A stretch of 64,000 nt of DNA, taken from Neglectibacter timonensis (GTDB lineage: Bacteria; Bacillota; Clostridia; Oscillospirales; Acutalibacteraceae). Under the pieces are notes generated by a model that saw only the letters and a list, made by a program, of their open reading frames with translations, was not told the origin of the DNA and did no database searches. The stretch is taken from NCBI RefSeq assembly GCF_900048895.1, contig NZ_LT160640.1, positions 1,256,758-1,320,757 on the forward strand, written 5' to 3'. Of the stretch, positions 20,221 to 31,218 are shown piece after piece (within the stretch, counting starts at the first letter, position 1; each line of letters starts with the position of its first letter). The position numbers were made by a program, and so were the translations under genes.

Positions 20221-20733
20221 CAGATCCCGGAAAATTGGAAGGAGTCCTGGAAATCGACTATCCAGTAATCGTCTTAAAAATGAAGTTTTTACCGGCCTTT
20301 TTCAAAAATTTTTAAGGCGCGAGGGTTCTGCGTACCAGTGGTACGCAGAACCCCTCTCAACTGCCGTTTTGGACTTTTGGCTTGTTTCCCATGTCACTAC
20401 CAGCTCCCGTCGTTCGCACAGTCCAAGGCTTTCCCTAAAGGGGAAGCTGTCGCCGTAGATGACTGATGAGGTGTCACTAACTTGTACTCTGCCGCCGCGG
20501 GGAAAGGACGAGATGAAACGCCCCGGCTCGCCCGCTGCAGCGGGCGAAATACTCTATACGTAAGAAAGCGTAGGAGGGGAGGAAAAATGATCCTGTGAAT
20601 CATTTTCCCTTGGGAGTCTCACCTCCGGTTCGGGTCCTGCATCCCAACGGGATGCTTCCAGAACCGACCGGAGCGGAGCGTAGACCAGTTCGCACCAAAG
20701 CGCCCTCGGCGCTTGCTCACCCTTCTCCATACC
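20221..20733. repeat. Gene-free stretch with palindrome and interspersed repeat copy
   Basis: It holds a 31-bp palindrome (GGGTTCTGCGTACCA at 20323-20337 and its complement at 20339-20353), a copy of an interspersed repeat (20423-20499, reading CCAAGGCTTTCCCTAAAGGG onward), and a hairpin with GCATCCC/GGGATGC arms near 20640. The repeat recurs at 23991-24067 and, diverged, near 24119-24170. No gene is supported here. Confidence 0.65.
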
Positions 20734-20761
20734 AAAAAACCGCCCCGTTTTCACGGAGCGG
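20734..20761 (-). terminator. Terminator of the zinc-ribbon membrane protein gene
   Basis: Minus strand: arms CCGCTCCGT/ACGGGGCGG (20753-20761, 20740-20748; one mismatch), then T6. Confidence 0.7.
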
Positions 20762-20782
20762 CACGGAAATGTGGAATTTTAA

Positions 20783-21700
20783 TTATTTCACAGCAAAATT
20801 GCTATCATAGGTGACTTTGACTGCAGAGAAAGTCTTTGCTCGGGAATCCATGATTTGAACGTAAAACTCGGAGATAGAGTCTGTCACATTCAAATACCTC
20901 ATTGCAAAATTGGTATCTGCAACCAGCGACATATCTTTTTGTGGGCTTATTCCAAACATCGCAAAGATATCTTCTTTTTTTTCATAAGGGATATCGTTGT
21001 CGCTTATGTATTGATACTTAACGCATTTCCCCTCATAGAAAATAAACTGCGTTGCACTTCCCTGCGGGGAATAAGTTTCCCCCTCTACTGTTTCACCACT
21101 GACAGTAGTTAAAGAGATACCCCCGTTATCCAGCAAGGGCCCTGCCAAAGTTTCAATCTCTTCTAAAGGCTTCCCGGCAAACTTGGTCGCATCCGCAATG
21201 ACGCTGCTGGACGTTTCGCCGGATGCTGTAGTCTTTGCCTTGGGAGCCTGTTCAGCTACCGAATTAACAATACCCGCCATCACAAACAAAATACCGAGTA
21301 TCACGCAAAGAGTGGAGCCCCCGTTCGCCTGCTTTTGCGGCACAATACCGGGTAAAGGCTTTTTTCGGAAAGATATGCCGATTAGTATAACCCCAATCCC
21401 CCAGCAAAAAAGTACAGCCGGAAGATTTTCTCGGAACTCAGAAGCTTGTTGTCCCGTAAGATAAATGAGTGCGACTATAATACCTGTCAGAAAAAAGAAA
21501 ATGCCGAATACCCGTAAAACAATTTTACCAGGGCTTCTCTTCTTTTTTTGCGACTTGAACGGCGGAGGAGAAGAAACCTTTTTCATTTCCTCCGGCGGCG
21601 CAGTGGTAGCGTAAGACATCTGTGCTGCTTGCTTTGTGCCGCACGCCTTGCAAAATTTTGAGTCGCCTGGTATTTGAGCGCCGCAATTTTTACAATGCAT
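20783..21700 (-). CDS. Zinc-ribbon membrane protein of unknown function
   Basis: 305 residues from the ATG at 21700, AAGGGG upstream. N-terminal zinc ribbon CKNCG...CKACG (Cys 3, 6, 17, 20), a Pro/Lys-rich linker, two adjacent membrane hairpins (about 70-115 and 130-155), then an extracytoplasmic C-terminal domain rich in Thr/Ser/Glu with no family I recognise. It is expressed from a promoter that is nearly identical to that of the lipoprotein at 22544-23200 and lies directly after a fragment of a phage chaperone extension, so it looks like cargo of the accessory island. Confidence 0.7.
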   Translation of the reverse strand: MHCKNCGAQIPGDSKFCKACGTKQAAQMSYATTAPPEEMKKVSSPPPFKSQKKKRSPGKIVLRVFGIFFFLTGIIVALIYLTGQQASEFRENLPAVLFCWGIGVILIGISFRKKPLPGIVPQKQANGGSTLCVILGILFVMAGIVNSVAEQAPKAKTTASGETSSSVIADATKFAGKPLEEIETLAGPLLDNGGISLTTVSGETVEGETYSPQGSATQFIFYEGKCVKYQYISDNDIPYEKKEDIFAMFGISPQKDMSLVADTNFAMRYLNVTDSISEFYVQIMDSRAKTFSAVKVTYDSNFAVK

Positions 21701-21729
21701 AGACAAATCGCCCCTTCCCTTTGTGAGAA

Positions 21730-21759
21730 AGTATATCACAGGAAGGAAACCTTTGTCCA
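21730..21759 (-). promoter_or_regulatory. Promoter copy 1 of the duplicated block
   Basis: Minus strand TGGACA (21754-21759), 18-bp spacer, TATACT (21730-21735). The 28 bases 21730-21757 are identical to 23224-23251. Confidence 0.7.
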
Positions 21760-21780
21760 TATCTAGACCGGCGCTCTTGC

Positions 21781-21864
21781 TCATTTCCTTTTCAACTTAT
21801 CCGTCTGCCTCTTTTCCGCCTGAATCTGCTCGTCAATAGAGGCCATAATGAAAGCGTATCTTTG
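21781..21864 (-). pseudogene. Orphan C-terminal fragment of a phage chaperone extension
   Basis: Minus-strand codons give QRYAFIMASIDEQIQAEKRQ and then TDKLKRK before a stop at 21781. This matches the end of the frameshift extension at 23271-23444 (KAFVMASVDEQVKAEKKQAA...). It starts in frame directly after the TAG of the gene at 21865-22500, so the fragment marks a recombination junction and has no start of its own apart from an internal ATG. Confidence 0.65.
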
Positions 21865-22500
21865 CTACAGTGTCACCTGCTGTGGCGTGCTGGATTTTTG
21901 ATTGTGAAAAGCCTTTGTAAACTTTTCACCCTTCCATCCGGCTTTCTGGCAGTCGAAAGCGACATAGGCGGTTTCCCCATCCTTTTCATAAGCAACCATG
22001 AAGAATTTTTCGGTCTTCACGTTCGTTATCTTTTTTGTCCGTCCGCCAATCATGGCGCCGATCGGGCCGAACAGATACGCCCCGCCAATGGCGCCGCCTA
22101 TGCTGCTCACATAGTTGTTCTGAATCTCTTTTTTCGTTTTACACGCAACGTCCTGCACCTTTGCAAAGGGAAGATGCACCAGCGTGCCTGTGCGCTCGAA
22201 AATGTATTCCTCGTTGTCCAGCAGCACGTTGCATTCCGCCCCGTCCGCAAAAGGAAGCCCCGCAATATGGGTGAATGTAGCCGAATCAATTGCGCCCAGC
22301 TTCTTTTGCAAAGCCTTCCGCTTTTTCTTTTTGTAGACCTGCTTGGCACCTAGGACGATCAGGTAAATGGAACAAAACAGCAGCAAACTCAGAAGCACAA
22401 TTCCTATCACCAGGATGTCTCCTGCTCCAGGCATAAACAAGGCAGCTATCCCTATCAAACAAAAGAGAAAAAAAACACTTCCAATAATGAGCCAGCCCAT
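21865..22500 (-). CDS. Membrane protein with glycine-zipper segment, function unknown
   Basis: 211 residues, GGGAGGGG upstream of the ATG at 22500. Two N-terminal membrane helices (about 3-23 and 29-50), a basic KKKKRK loop, a soluble domain, and a Gly-zipper-like helix SSIGGAIGGAYLFGPIGAMIGG split around residues 132-153. No family recognised. It follows the lipoprotein gene by 43 nt and is probably its operon partner. Confidence 0.65.
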   Translation of the reverse strand: MGWLIIGSVFFLFCLIGIAALFMPGAGDILVIGIVLLSLLLFCSIYLIVLGAKQVYKKKKRKALQKKLGAIDSATFTHIAGLPFADGAECNVLLDNEEYIFERTGTLVHLPFAKVQDVACKTKKEIQNNYVSSIGGAIGGAYLFGPIGAMIGGRTKKITNVKTEKFFMVAYEKDGETAYVAFDCQKAGWKGEKFTKAFHNQKSSTPQQVTL

Positions 22501-22543
22501 AAAATCCCCTCCCGGAAAAATTTAAGAAGTAACCGTACCGCAA

Positions 22544-23200
22544 TCATCTCAAACGATAGGAAAGCGTTTCTTTGCCGGAAGTCAACCGTAACACCAGCGG
22601 CTCAGAGGACTCCGCCACTTCTATGGGCAGCGCAAAGGTGATCTCACTGTCCGTGGAGGACAGCGGATTCAGCGACACGTTGTGAAGCTCTTTTGAATAT
22701 CCCAGCAAATTTGTGGAGCTGTACTCGTACCCGTCCCCGTATAAGACCTTTGCAGAGATATCATCTCCAAATCCGTAGGAAGGAAGGAAAATGTCCGCCT
22801 GTTTGCCGGTATTCTTTACCGAGATGGCAATGGACAGATAAAGATTTCCCTCTTGGGGCTTAAAGGCCGTATATTCATTGTCGGAAATGCTGTCGGTGAA
22901 ATCCATGCTCGATACGGTCACGTTCCAGGTTTTCAGCGTCCCTTCCGTGCCCATCTCCAAAATGCTTTCCTCGGGCTCCGAAACACTTTCCTCCGGTTCC
23001 GTTTTCGCGGCCTGGCTGTCCTCTTTTGCAATCTGGCTGTCCTCCCCGGACGAAGCGCCGCCCGGTTCAGAAGCAGCGCTGGAAACCGCCGGCTGCTTTC
23101 CCGACGCCGTACCGGCGGTCCCACTGCCGCTCTGGCATCCAGCCGCCGTCAGAAAGACTGCCGCACACAGAATAGACAAAATGACTGGTTTACATTTCAT
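22544..23200 (-). CDS. Lipoprotein with DUF4352-like domain
   Basis: 218 residues from the ATG at 23200 (AAGGAGGGG upstream). Lipobox LTAAGC with Cys22, a long low-complexity Ser/Glu/Pro linker (about 25-85), then an immunoglobulin-like DUF4352-type domain (NLYLSIAISVKNTGKQ and a C-terminal strand PLVLRLTSGKE). Such proteins sit on the outer face of the membrane, often without known ligand. It is the first gene after the relic phage chaperone. Confidence 0.75.
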   Translation of the reverse strand: MKCKPVILSILCAAVFLTAAGCQSGSGTAGTASGKQPAVSSAASEPGGASSGEDSQIAKEDSQAAKTEPEESVSEPEESILEMGTEGTLKTWNVTVSSMDFTDSISDNEYTAFKPQEGNLYLSIAISVKNTGKQADIFLPSYGFGDDISAKVLYGDGYEYSSTNLLGYSKELHNVSLNPLSSTDSEITFALPIEVAESSEPLVLRLTSGKETLSYRLR

Positions 23201-23223
23201 AAGGTACCCCTCCTTTTGGTAAG

Positions 23224-23253
23224 AGTATATCACAGGAAGGAAACCTTTGTCTA
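23224..23253 (-). promoter_or_regulatory. Promoter copy 2 of the duplicated block
   Basis: Minus strand TAGACA (23248-23253), 18-bp spacer, TATACT (23224-23229). It begins about 18 nt after the stop of the chaperone extension. Confidence 0.7.
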
Positions 23254-23270
23254 GATTGTATTTTCTTTCC

Positions 23271-23446
23271 TCATCTCTTTATCCTGGCGGCCTGTTTTTT
23301 CTCAGCCTTCACCTGCTCGTCCACAGAAGCCATGACAAAGGCCTTCTCGTTTCTGGACAAGGCCAGAAACGCAGAGGGCAGAATGTGAAACTTGTGGAGG
23401 ACGTAATGGGCGTAAGCCGCCTCCGGGTCGCCCTCCACAATCAGTT
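23271..23446 (-). CDS. -1 frameshift extension of the XkdN-like chaperone
   Basis: The minus-strand heptamer A AAA AAC (23444-23450) stands in the zero frame right before the TGA of the XkdN-like gene. A -1 slip continues into 57 codons (LIVEGDPEAAYAHYVLHKFH..., ending ...QAARIKR at 23271). The extension has the look of the second tail-assembly chaperone (gpT-type) product: PEAAYAHYVLHKFHILPSAF, then a Lys-rich end. There is no separate start with a ribosome binding site, which supports frameshifting as its route of expression. Confidence 0.72.
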
Positions 23447-23863
23447 TTTTGCCTCTTCCACCGTGTCTTCCATAGGCTTGTCAAACCCGTTTGCCTCCTG
23501 CACCTTGAGCTCATAGGCGCTCAGCTCTCCAGGGGTGAGCATGGCGGTCAGCAGGCTTTCCGCGTCCACAGCGCCATAGCTTTTCTGCAGCTCCCCGTTG
23601 TTCAGGTCGGGGAAAAGCGTGCTGGCCGCGGCCAGCTTCACCAGGTAAGCGTTGGCGTCAAAGGTCTCCCTGTACTGGTGCTTTCTCACCAGCACCTGCT
23701 TGGTGCACTGGTTGCGCAAGGCCGCGTCCTGGGCCCCGGTAATGCAGCCGATCTCCCATTCCACAGGCTTCCCGTCCTCCTGAATCCTCTCCGTGGCCGC
23801 ATACCTTACAGCCTGAACCTTCTCCACATTCTGCGCCAAAAAAGCGCTCAAACTCCTGCCCAT
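23441..23863 (-). CDS. Phage XkdN-like tail assembly chaperone (prophage relic)
   Basis: 140 residues, strong AAGGAGATG ribosome binding site. The sequence follows the XkdN (PBSX) family: SAFLAQNVEKVQ, PVEWEIGCITGAQDAALRNQ, a Lys-Asn-rich DANAYLVKLAAASTLFPDLN, TAMLTPGELSAYELKVQEAN and ending MEDTVEEAKN. In phages it assists tape-measure folding during tail assembly. No other tail gene remains on either side, so this is a relic, yet the frame and ribosome binding site are intact. Confidence 0.85.
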   Translation of the reverse strand: MGRSLSAFLAQNVEKVQAVRYAATERIQEDGKPVEWEIGCITGAQDAALRNQCTKQVLVRKHQYRETFDANAYLVKLAAASTLFPDLNNGELQKSYGAVDAESLLTAMLTPGELSAYELKVQEANGFDKPMEDTVEEAKN

Positions 23864-24253
23864 AAAAAAACATCTCCTTTTTTTAAGTCGCCCCGTCTTT
23901 CTGAAGAAAGACGGCCAAAGACTTTTAAGTCGCGTTGATCGCTCGCTCCGCTACGCTCGTCTCTTTAGTTTTTGGCCTTGCTCCCGCGGCCCAAGGCTTC
24001 CCCTTGAGGGGAAGCTGTCACCAAAGGTGACTGATGAGGTGGTTCTACCCCGTACTCTGCCGCTGCAGAGAGAGCAGTGGGCTCCACCTCATCCAGCAGA
24101 TTCCGCAGGAATCTGTTCCACCTCTCCCCTCGAGGGGAAGGCTAAGTTCAAAGGCGGCTGATAAGGTGGCAAGAAGATGGCCGAACAGCGTGAGGCCATC
24201 TTCTTTGTTCGCCGCAGCTTTCCTCCCACTGATTTTATCATAAAGGCTCGTTG
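23864..24253. repeat. Repeat-rich gene-free stretch
   Basis: Contains a perfect hairpin CCGTCTTTCT-GA-AGAAAGACGG (23893-23914), a copy of the interspersed repeat (23991-24067, CCAAGGCTTCCCCTTGAGGG onward), a diverged copy (about 24119-24170), and a 12-bp hairpin (24171-24182 with 24194-24205, GGCCATCTTCTT arm). No coding sequence is supported. Confidence 0.7.
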
Positions 24254-24295
24254 ACAGGTTAAGGGCCGCAGCAAATGCTGCGGCCCTTAACCTGT
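24254..24295 (-). terminator. Strong hairpin after the tiny lipoprotein gene
   Basis: Perfect 20-bp stem (24254-24273 with 24276-24295) and a 2-nt loop. No clear T run follows, so it may stabilise the 3' end rather than terminate. Confidence 0.6.
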
Positions 24296-24312
24296 TGTTA
24301 TGTTAGTTTTAC

Positions 24313-24483
24313 TCAGCCTGCAGCAGAACTGCTGCCAGCGGCGGAAGAAGCAGGAGTTGAAACTGTAGAGGAGGTTCCTGCTGCAGAGGAAGTTCCGGAT
24401 GTGGAGCTGCTGTTATCGTTGCTGCAGGCCGCCATCGTCACTGCCATTGCGAGAACCATAATTGCTGCAAGTACTTTTTTCAT
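24313..24483 (-). CDS. Tiny Ser/Ala-rich lipoprotein
   Basis: 56 residues read on the minus strand from the ATG at 24483: MKKVLAAIMVLAMAVTMAAC with a lipobox ending at Cys20, then a Ser/Ala/Thr/Gly tail (SNDNSSSTSG..., ending SSSAAG). AGAAAGGACG lies upstream of the ATG. There is no folded domain after the lipobox, only a flexible tail, so it looks like a lipoprotein anchor without cargo. Reading on the other strand gives an unconvincing protein. Function unknown. Confidence 0.7.
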   Translation of the reverse strand: MKKVLAAIMVLAMAVTMAACSNDNSSSTSGTSSAAGTSSTVSTPASSAAGSSSAAG

Positions 24484-24940
24484 CTTCAAATTCGTCCTTT
24501 CTTTGTGGGCTAAAATACCGGTTTTCTGATTTTTTCTCGAAATTCCAGCTGTTTCACTGGAATTTCCACCGGTTCACCCAATCAATATAGAATGGAATAC
24601 TGTCAGCCGTTCAGAGAAGCCCTGAACACTTAACAGTATTTAATTTAAAGCAAAATTATTACAAATAAGCTTTATAAATTTTTACGTTTTTCTTACAAAG
24701 CATAAACATTTTATAAATTATGTTTCCATAATATTTAAGAGAACTTATAAATATTATGCAAAATTTCTGATTTTTATTATAAATCAGTATACATAAAATC
24801 GTAAAAACCAAAGAAAGACAATCCCTTCCTCCATTCTGCAGAATTTCCTTTTTTCCTCAAACTATCGTCAAAAAGAGATGATTGTGCTAAAATGCAGGAA
24901 AGGCCGTCTCTTGCATCTTTCCGCCTCTGGGAGGAATCCA
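24484..24940. other. AT-rich intergenic stretch
   Basis: About 450 nt, much richer in A+T than the surroundings. Holds a hairpin AAATTCCAG/CTGGAATTT (24540-24548, 24557-24565), a short dyad GTTCAG/CTGAAC near 24610-24628, and TAAAAT (24888-24893), a likely -10 for the following plus-strand gene. No gene seen. Confidence 0.5.
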
Positions 24941-25696
24941 ATGAAACAATCCCTGGACCGTATGACACATTCCATATCCGGTATTCTCGGCAACAGCCTT
25001 CTGGCCCTCTATCTCTATGGTTCAGTGGCGCTGAATGATTTTCAGCAGGGATGGAGCGACATCGACATTCTCTGCTTTACCAGGCTTCCGCTTACTGATA
25101 AACAGGTGGAATCCCTGCTTTTCCTGCGCCAAGAACTGCTACTGGACGAGCCCGCCAATCCCTATTTCAGAAGTTTTGAAGGCGCGTTTCTCCCCTTGAA
25201 ACAGTTTCTCCACGGTTCTTCCGGCAGGGCTGTTTATTGGGGAACCAGCGGTCAGCGCGTCACAGAGAACTATACCCTTGACGTTTTCAGTATGACTTCC
25301 CTGCTCACCCAGGGACTCCTTCTGTCCGGAGATGAGGTACGGAGCTGCTTTTCTCCCCCATGCCTCAAGGAACTGCAGTGCGGGGTGCTTTCTCATTTTC
25401 ATACCATTCGAAGGTATGGAGCTGCTCCAGATTCCAGCCTCTATGCCTGCGGCTGGCTTCTTGATATCTCCCGCTGCCTCTACACCCTCCAGACCGGAAG
25501 AGTGGCTGCTAAGACTGCCGCCGGAGAATGGGCTCTTCAAAACGGGCTCTGTCCCGTAGAACAATCCCTGCGAAAAGCGCTTGAAGTCCGTAAACATCCT
25601 CTGTTGTACCGGGACACCCTCGCCTACCAGAAGTGGGCCGCCTCCCTTGGTCCGGATATTCAATCCTACGCGGATGTGCTGGAAGCTGAGTTGTAG
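24941..25696 (+). CDS. Nucleotidyltransferase (aminoglycoside adenylyltransferase-like)
   Basis: 251 residues from the ATG at 24941, with GGGAGGA six bases upstream. The N-terminal pol-beta nucleotidyltransferase motif GSVALNDFQQGWSDIDIL (GS...DxD) is intact, and a helical C-terminal domain (about 150-251, CGWLLDISRCLYTLQTG) resembles DUF4111 of AadA/ANT(9)-type enzymes. It would transfer AMP to a small hydroxyl substrate; resistance to an aminoglycoside is possible but not shown. Single gene, closed by a terminator. Confidence 0.75.
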   Translation: MKQSLDRMTHSISGILGNSLLALYLYGSVALNDFQQGWSDIDILCFTRLPLTDKQVESLLFLRQELLLDEPANPYFRSFEGAFLPLKQFLHGSSGRAVYWGTSGQRVTENYTLDVFSMTSLLTQGLLLSGDEVRSCFSPPCLKELQCGVLSHFHTIRRYGAAPDSSLYACGWLLDISRCLYTLQTGRVAAKTAAGEWALQNGLCPVEQSLRKALEVRKHPLLYRDTLAYQKWAASLGPDIQSYADVLEAEL

Positions 25697-25773
25697 AAGT
25701 TAGGACTGTTCCCTCCGTCCTAACCGTCAAAATACGACCCGGGCTTCTGTAAGCGATTCTGTTTCAATCAATG

Positions 25774-25806
25774 AAAAAAACCTGCCGGAATACCGGCAGG
25801 TTTTTT
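25774..25806. terminator. Bidirectional terminator
   Basis: CCTGCCGG (25781-25788), AATA loop, CCGGCAGG (25793-25800), flanked by A7 and T6. Serves the nucleotidyltransferase gene and nifJ. Confidence 0.92.
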
Positions 25807-25825
25807 CCTATTCACAGCAGACAGC

Positions 25826-29491
<3,666 letters not shown>

Positions 29492-29587
29492 TGAAGTAGT
29501 TCCTCCTTTTAGGATGATCTATAAAAACTGTGACGGGTGTGCCGTGGGCGCTCCGCCAGAGAAAGACCCGTAGACCCGTACTGATTT

Positions 29588-29616
29588 ATTTTAGCATTTT
29601 TTCCGGGATGTGTAAA
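29588..29616 (-). promoter_or_regulatory. Promoter of nifJ
   Basis: Minus strand TTTACA (29611-29616), 17-bp spacer, TAAAAT (29588-29593); leader of about 90 nt containing a tandem ACGGGTCT repeat. Confidence 0.75.
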
Positions 29617-29681
29617 GGCAAAAGCAGAAGAATTTGAGGATTTTTTAACAACTTCCGCCTCTTTCCATCCCAACCCCTGAT

Positions 29682-29710
29682 TTGACATCTCAGCCCCTTT
29701 TTAGTAGAAT
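29682..29710 (+). promoter_or_regulatory. Promoter of the CBS/CorC gene
   Basis: Plus strand TTGACA (29682-29687), 17-bp spacer, TAGAAT (29705-29710). Confidence 0.8.
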
Positions 29711-29811
29711 AAAAATAATACAGAAGTGTTTTCCACTCAGAAAACACCGCTGTCAAATGCAAATAAATTAACAAGGGAATTCAAACCCTCTGAAAGGAAG
29801 TTATCCGCTCC

Positions 29812-31158
29812 ATGCCTCCCGAACCTGACGGCACTTTTATCCTGTGTTTTTGCCTCACTCTTTTCTCGCTTCTGCTCTGCGCCCTCTACGCAGCTGGCGA
29901 ATCCGCTCTGGAAAACCTGAGCCTTTCCCAGCTGAAAAAGGAGGCAGAAAGCGGCAATGCAAAATCGAAAACCCTGCTGAAAACCGTGGAAGCGCAGACT
30001 GAGCCTGTCTCTCCCATGCAGACAGGCCTGCTGCTCTGGGGATTTCTGGGGCTTGCCTTTGCCCAGGCCGCTTTCTGGAGGCCGTTAACCGGCTGGCTTC
30101 CCGCCCGCTGGTCCGAAGGGCTGCGTTCTCTGCTCTCGTTCCTGCTGGTGGCCCTGCTTTATGCGCTCCTGTTCTTTATCCTGTGCGACCTGCTGCCCAA
30201 AAAAGGGGCCCGGCATAATGCGAAGGGGTTCTCCCGGCAGTTCACCGGAGTGATTTCCGGCCTTTCCCTTCTTGCCAAGCCCTTTCTCTCCCTGTGCAGC
30301 TTGATTGTGGGCGGACTGCTGCGGTTGGCGCGCATCGATCCCCACAGTCTGGACGATGCCGTCACAGAGGAGGAAATCCTTCAGATGGTGGGCGAAGGGG
30401 AAGAGAAGGGCGTCATAGAAGAGACGGAAAAGGATATGATCCGCAATATTCTGGACTTTAACGACACCACTGCCGGGGAAACCATGACCCACCGCACCGA
30501 CATCGTGGCTGTGGAAGACAGCGCTTCAATCGAAGAAGTGGTGGAGGCATCCGTGGAAAACGGCTGCTCCCGGGTACCGGTCTTCCATGAGGATATCGAC
30601 ACGGTGGTGGGCATCTGTTATGTGAAGGATCTGCTGCCTTATGTGGGCAGGGAGGTTCCCCAGTTCATCACGCTCACAGATCTGATGCGCCCCGCCTACT
30701 TTATTCCGGAATCCAAAAAGTGCAGCCAGCTTTTTACCGAGATGACCGAGCGCAAGGTGCAAATCGCCATTGTGGTGGACGAATACGGAGGTACGGCCGG
30801 CCTAATCACTCTGGAAGACTTGATGGAATCCATTGTCGGCAACATCCAGGATGAATACGACCACGAAGAGGAGGAAATCCACCGGGTAAGTGAAACGGAA
30901 TTTACGGTAGACGGCGCTACCTCAATTGACGAAATATCAGACCTGACAGGCATTTCACTGCCCGAGGGCGACTATGATACCATTGCAGGGCTTGTAACGG
31001 AACAGTTGGGACGGATTCCAAAAGAAGGGGAGCATCCTCAGGTTCAGATAGGCAGGCTTTCCATCACCGTCCTGGAAATTGAAGACCAGCGCCTTTCCCG
31101 CCTTCTTCTGGTCAAGGAGCCCGCGAAAGAGGAGCAGGAGGACCGCGAAGAGAAATAA
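29812..31158 (+). CDS. CNNM/CBS/CorC-domain membrane protein (hemolysin C family)
   Basis: 448 residues. N-terminal CNNM (DUF21) membrane domain with four hydrophobic segments (about 5-160), a pair of CBS domains (about 215-330, MTHRTDIVAVEDSASIEEVV and VDEYGGTAGLITLEDLMESI), and a C-terminal CorC/HlyC domain (about 350-435, FTVDGATSIDEISDLTG). Relatives take part in magnesium or cobalt export; the 'hemolysin' name is historical. GAAAGGAAG precedes the ATG. The MATE gene follows by 60 nt and may be co-transcribed. Confidence 0.9.
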   Translation: MPPEPDGTFILCFCLTLFSLLLCALYAAGESALENLSLSQLKKEAESGNAKSKTLLKTVEAQTEPVSPMQTGLLLWGFLGLAFAQAAFWRPLTGWLPARWSEGLRSLLSFLLVALLYALLFFILCDLLPKKGARHNAKGFSRQFTGVISGLSLLAKPFLSLCSLIVGGLLRLARIDPHSLDDAVTEEEILQMVGEGEEKGVIEETEKDMIRNILDFNDTTAGETMTHRTDIVAVEDSASIEEVVEASVENGCSRVPVFHEDIDTVVGICYVKDLLPYVGREVPQFITLTDLMRPAYFIPESKKCSQLFTEMTERKVQIAIVVDEYGGTAGLITLEDLMESIVGNIQDEYDHEEEEIHRVSETEFTVDGATSIDEISDLTGISLPEGDYDTIAGLVTEQLGRIPKEGEHPQVQIGRLSITVLEIEDQRLSRLLLVKEPAKEEQEDREEK

Positions 31159-31218
31159 CAGAAGAATCCCACCGCTTCCCGCGGAATATAAGACAGGGAT
31201 GAAAGGAAGAAAGTCAAT

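Noticed and set aside
24275-24529. 84-codon plus-strand frame over the tiny lipoprotein
   Set aside because: No ribosome binding site; the minus-strand reading has a lipobox signal peptide and a good ribosome binding site.
29640-29660. Possible Rex (NADH-sensing) operator upstream of nifJ
   Set aside because: TTGTTAA half-site is present, but the second half (TCCTCAA) matches poorly and it lies upstream of the -35; not enough to call.
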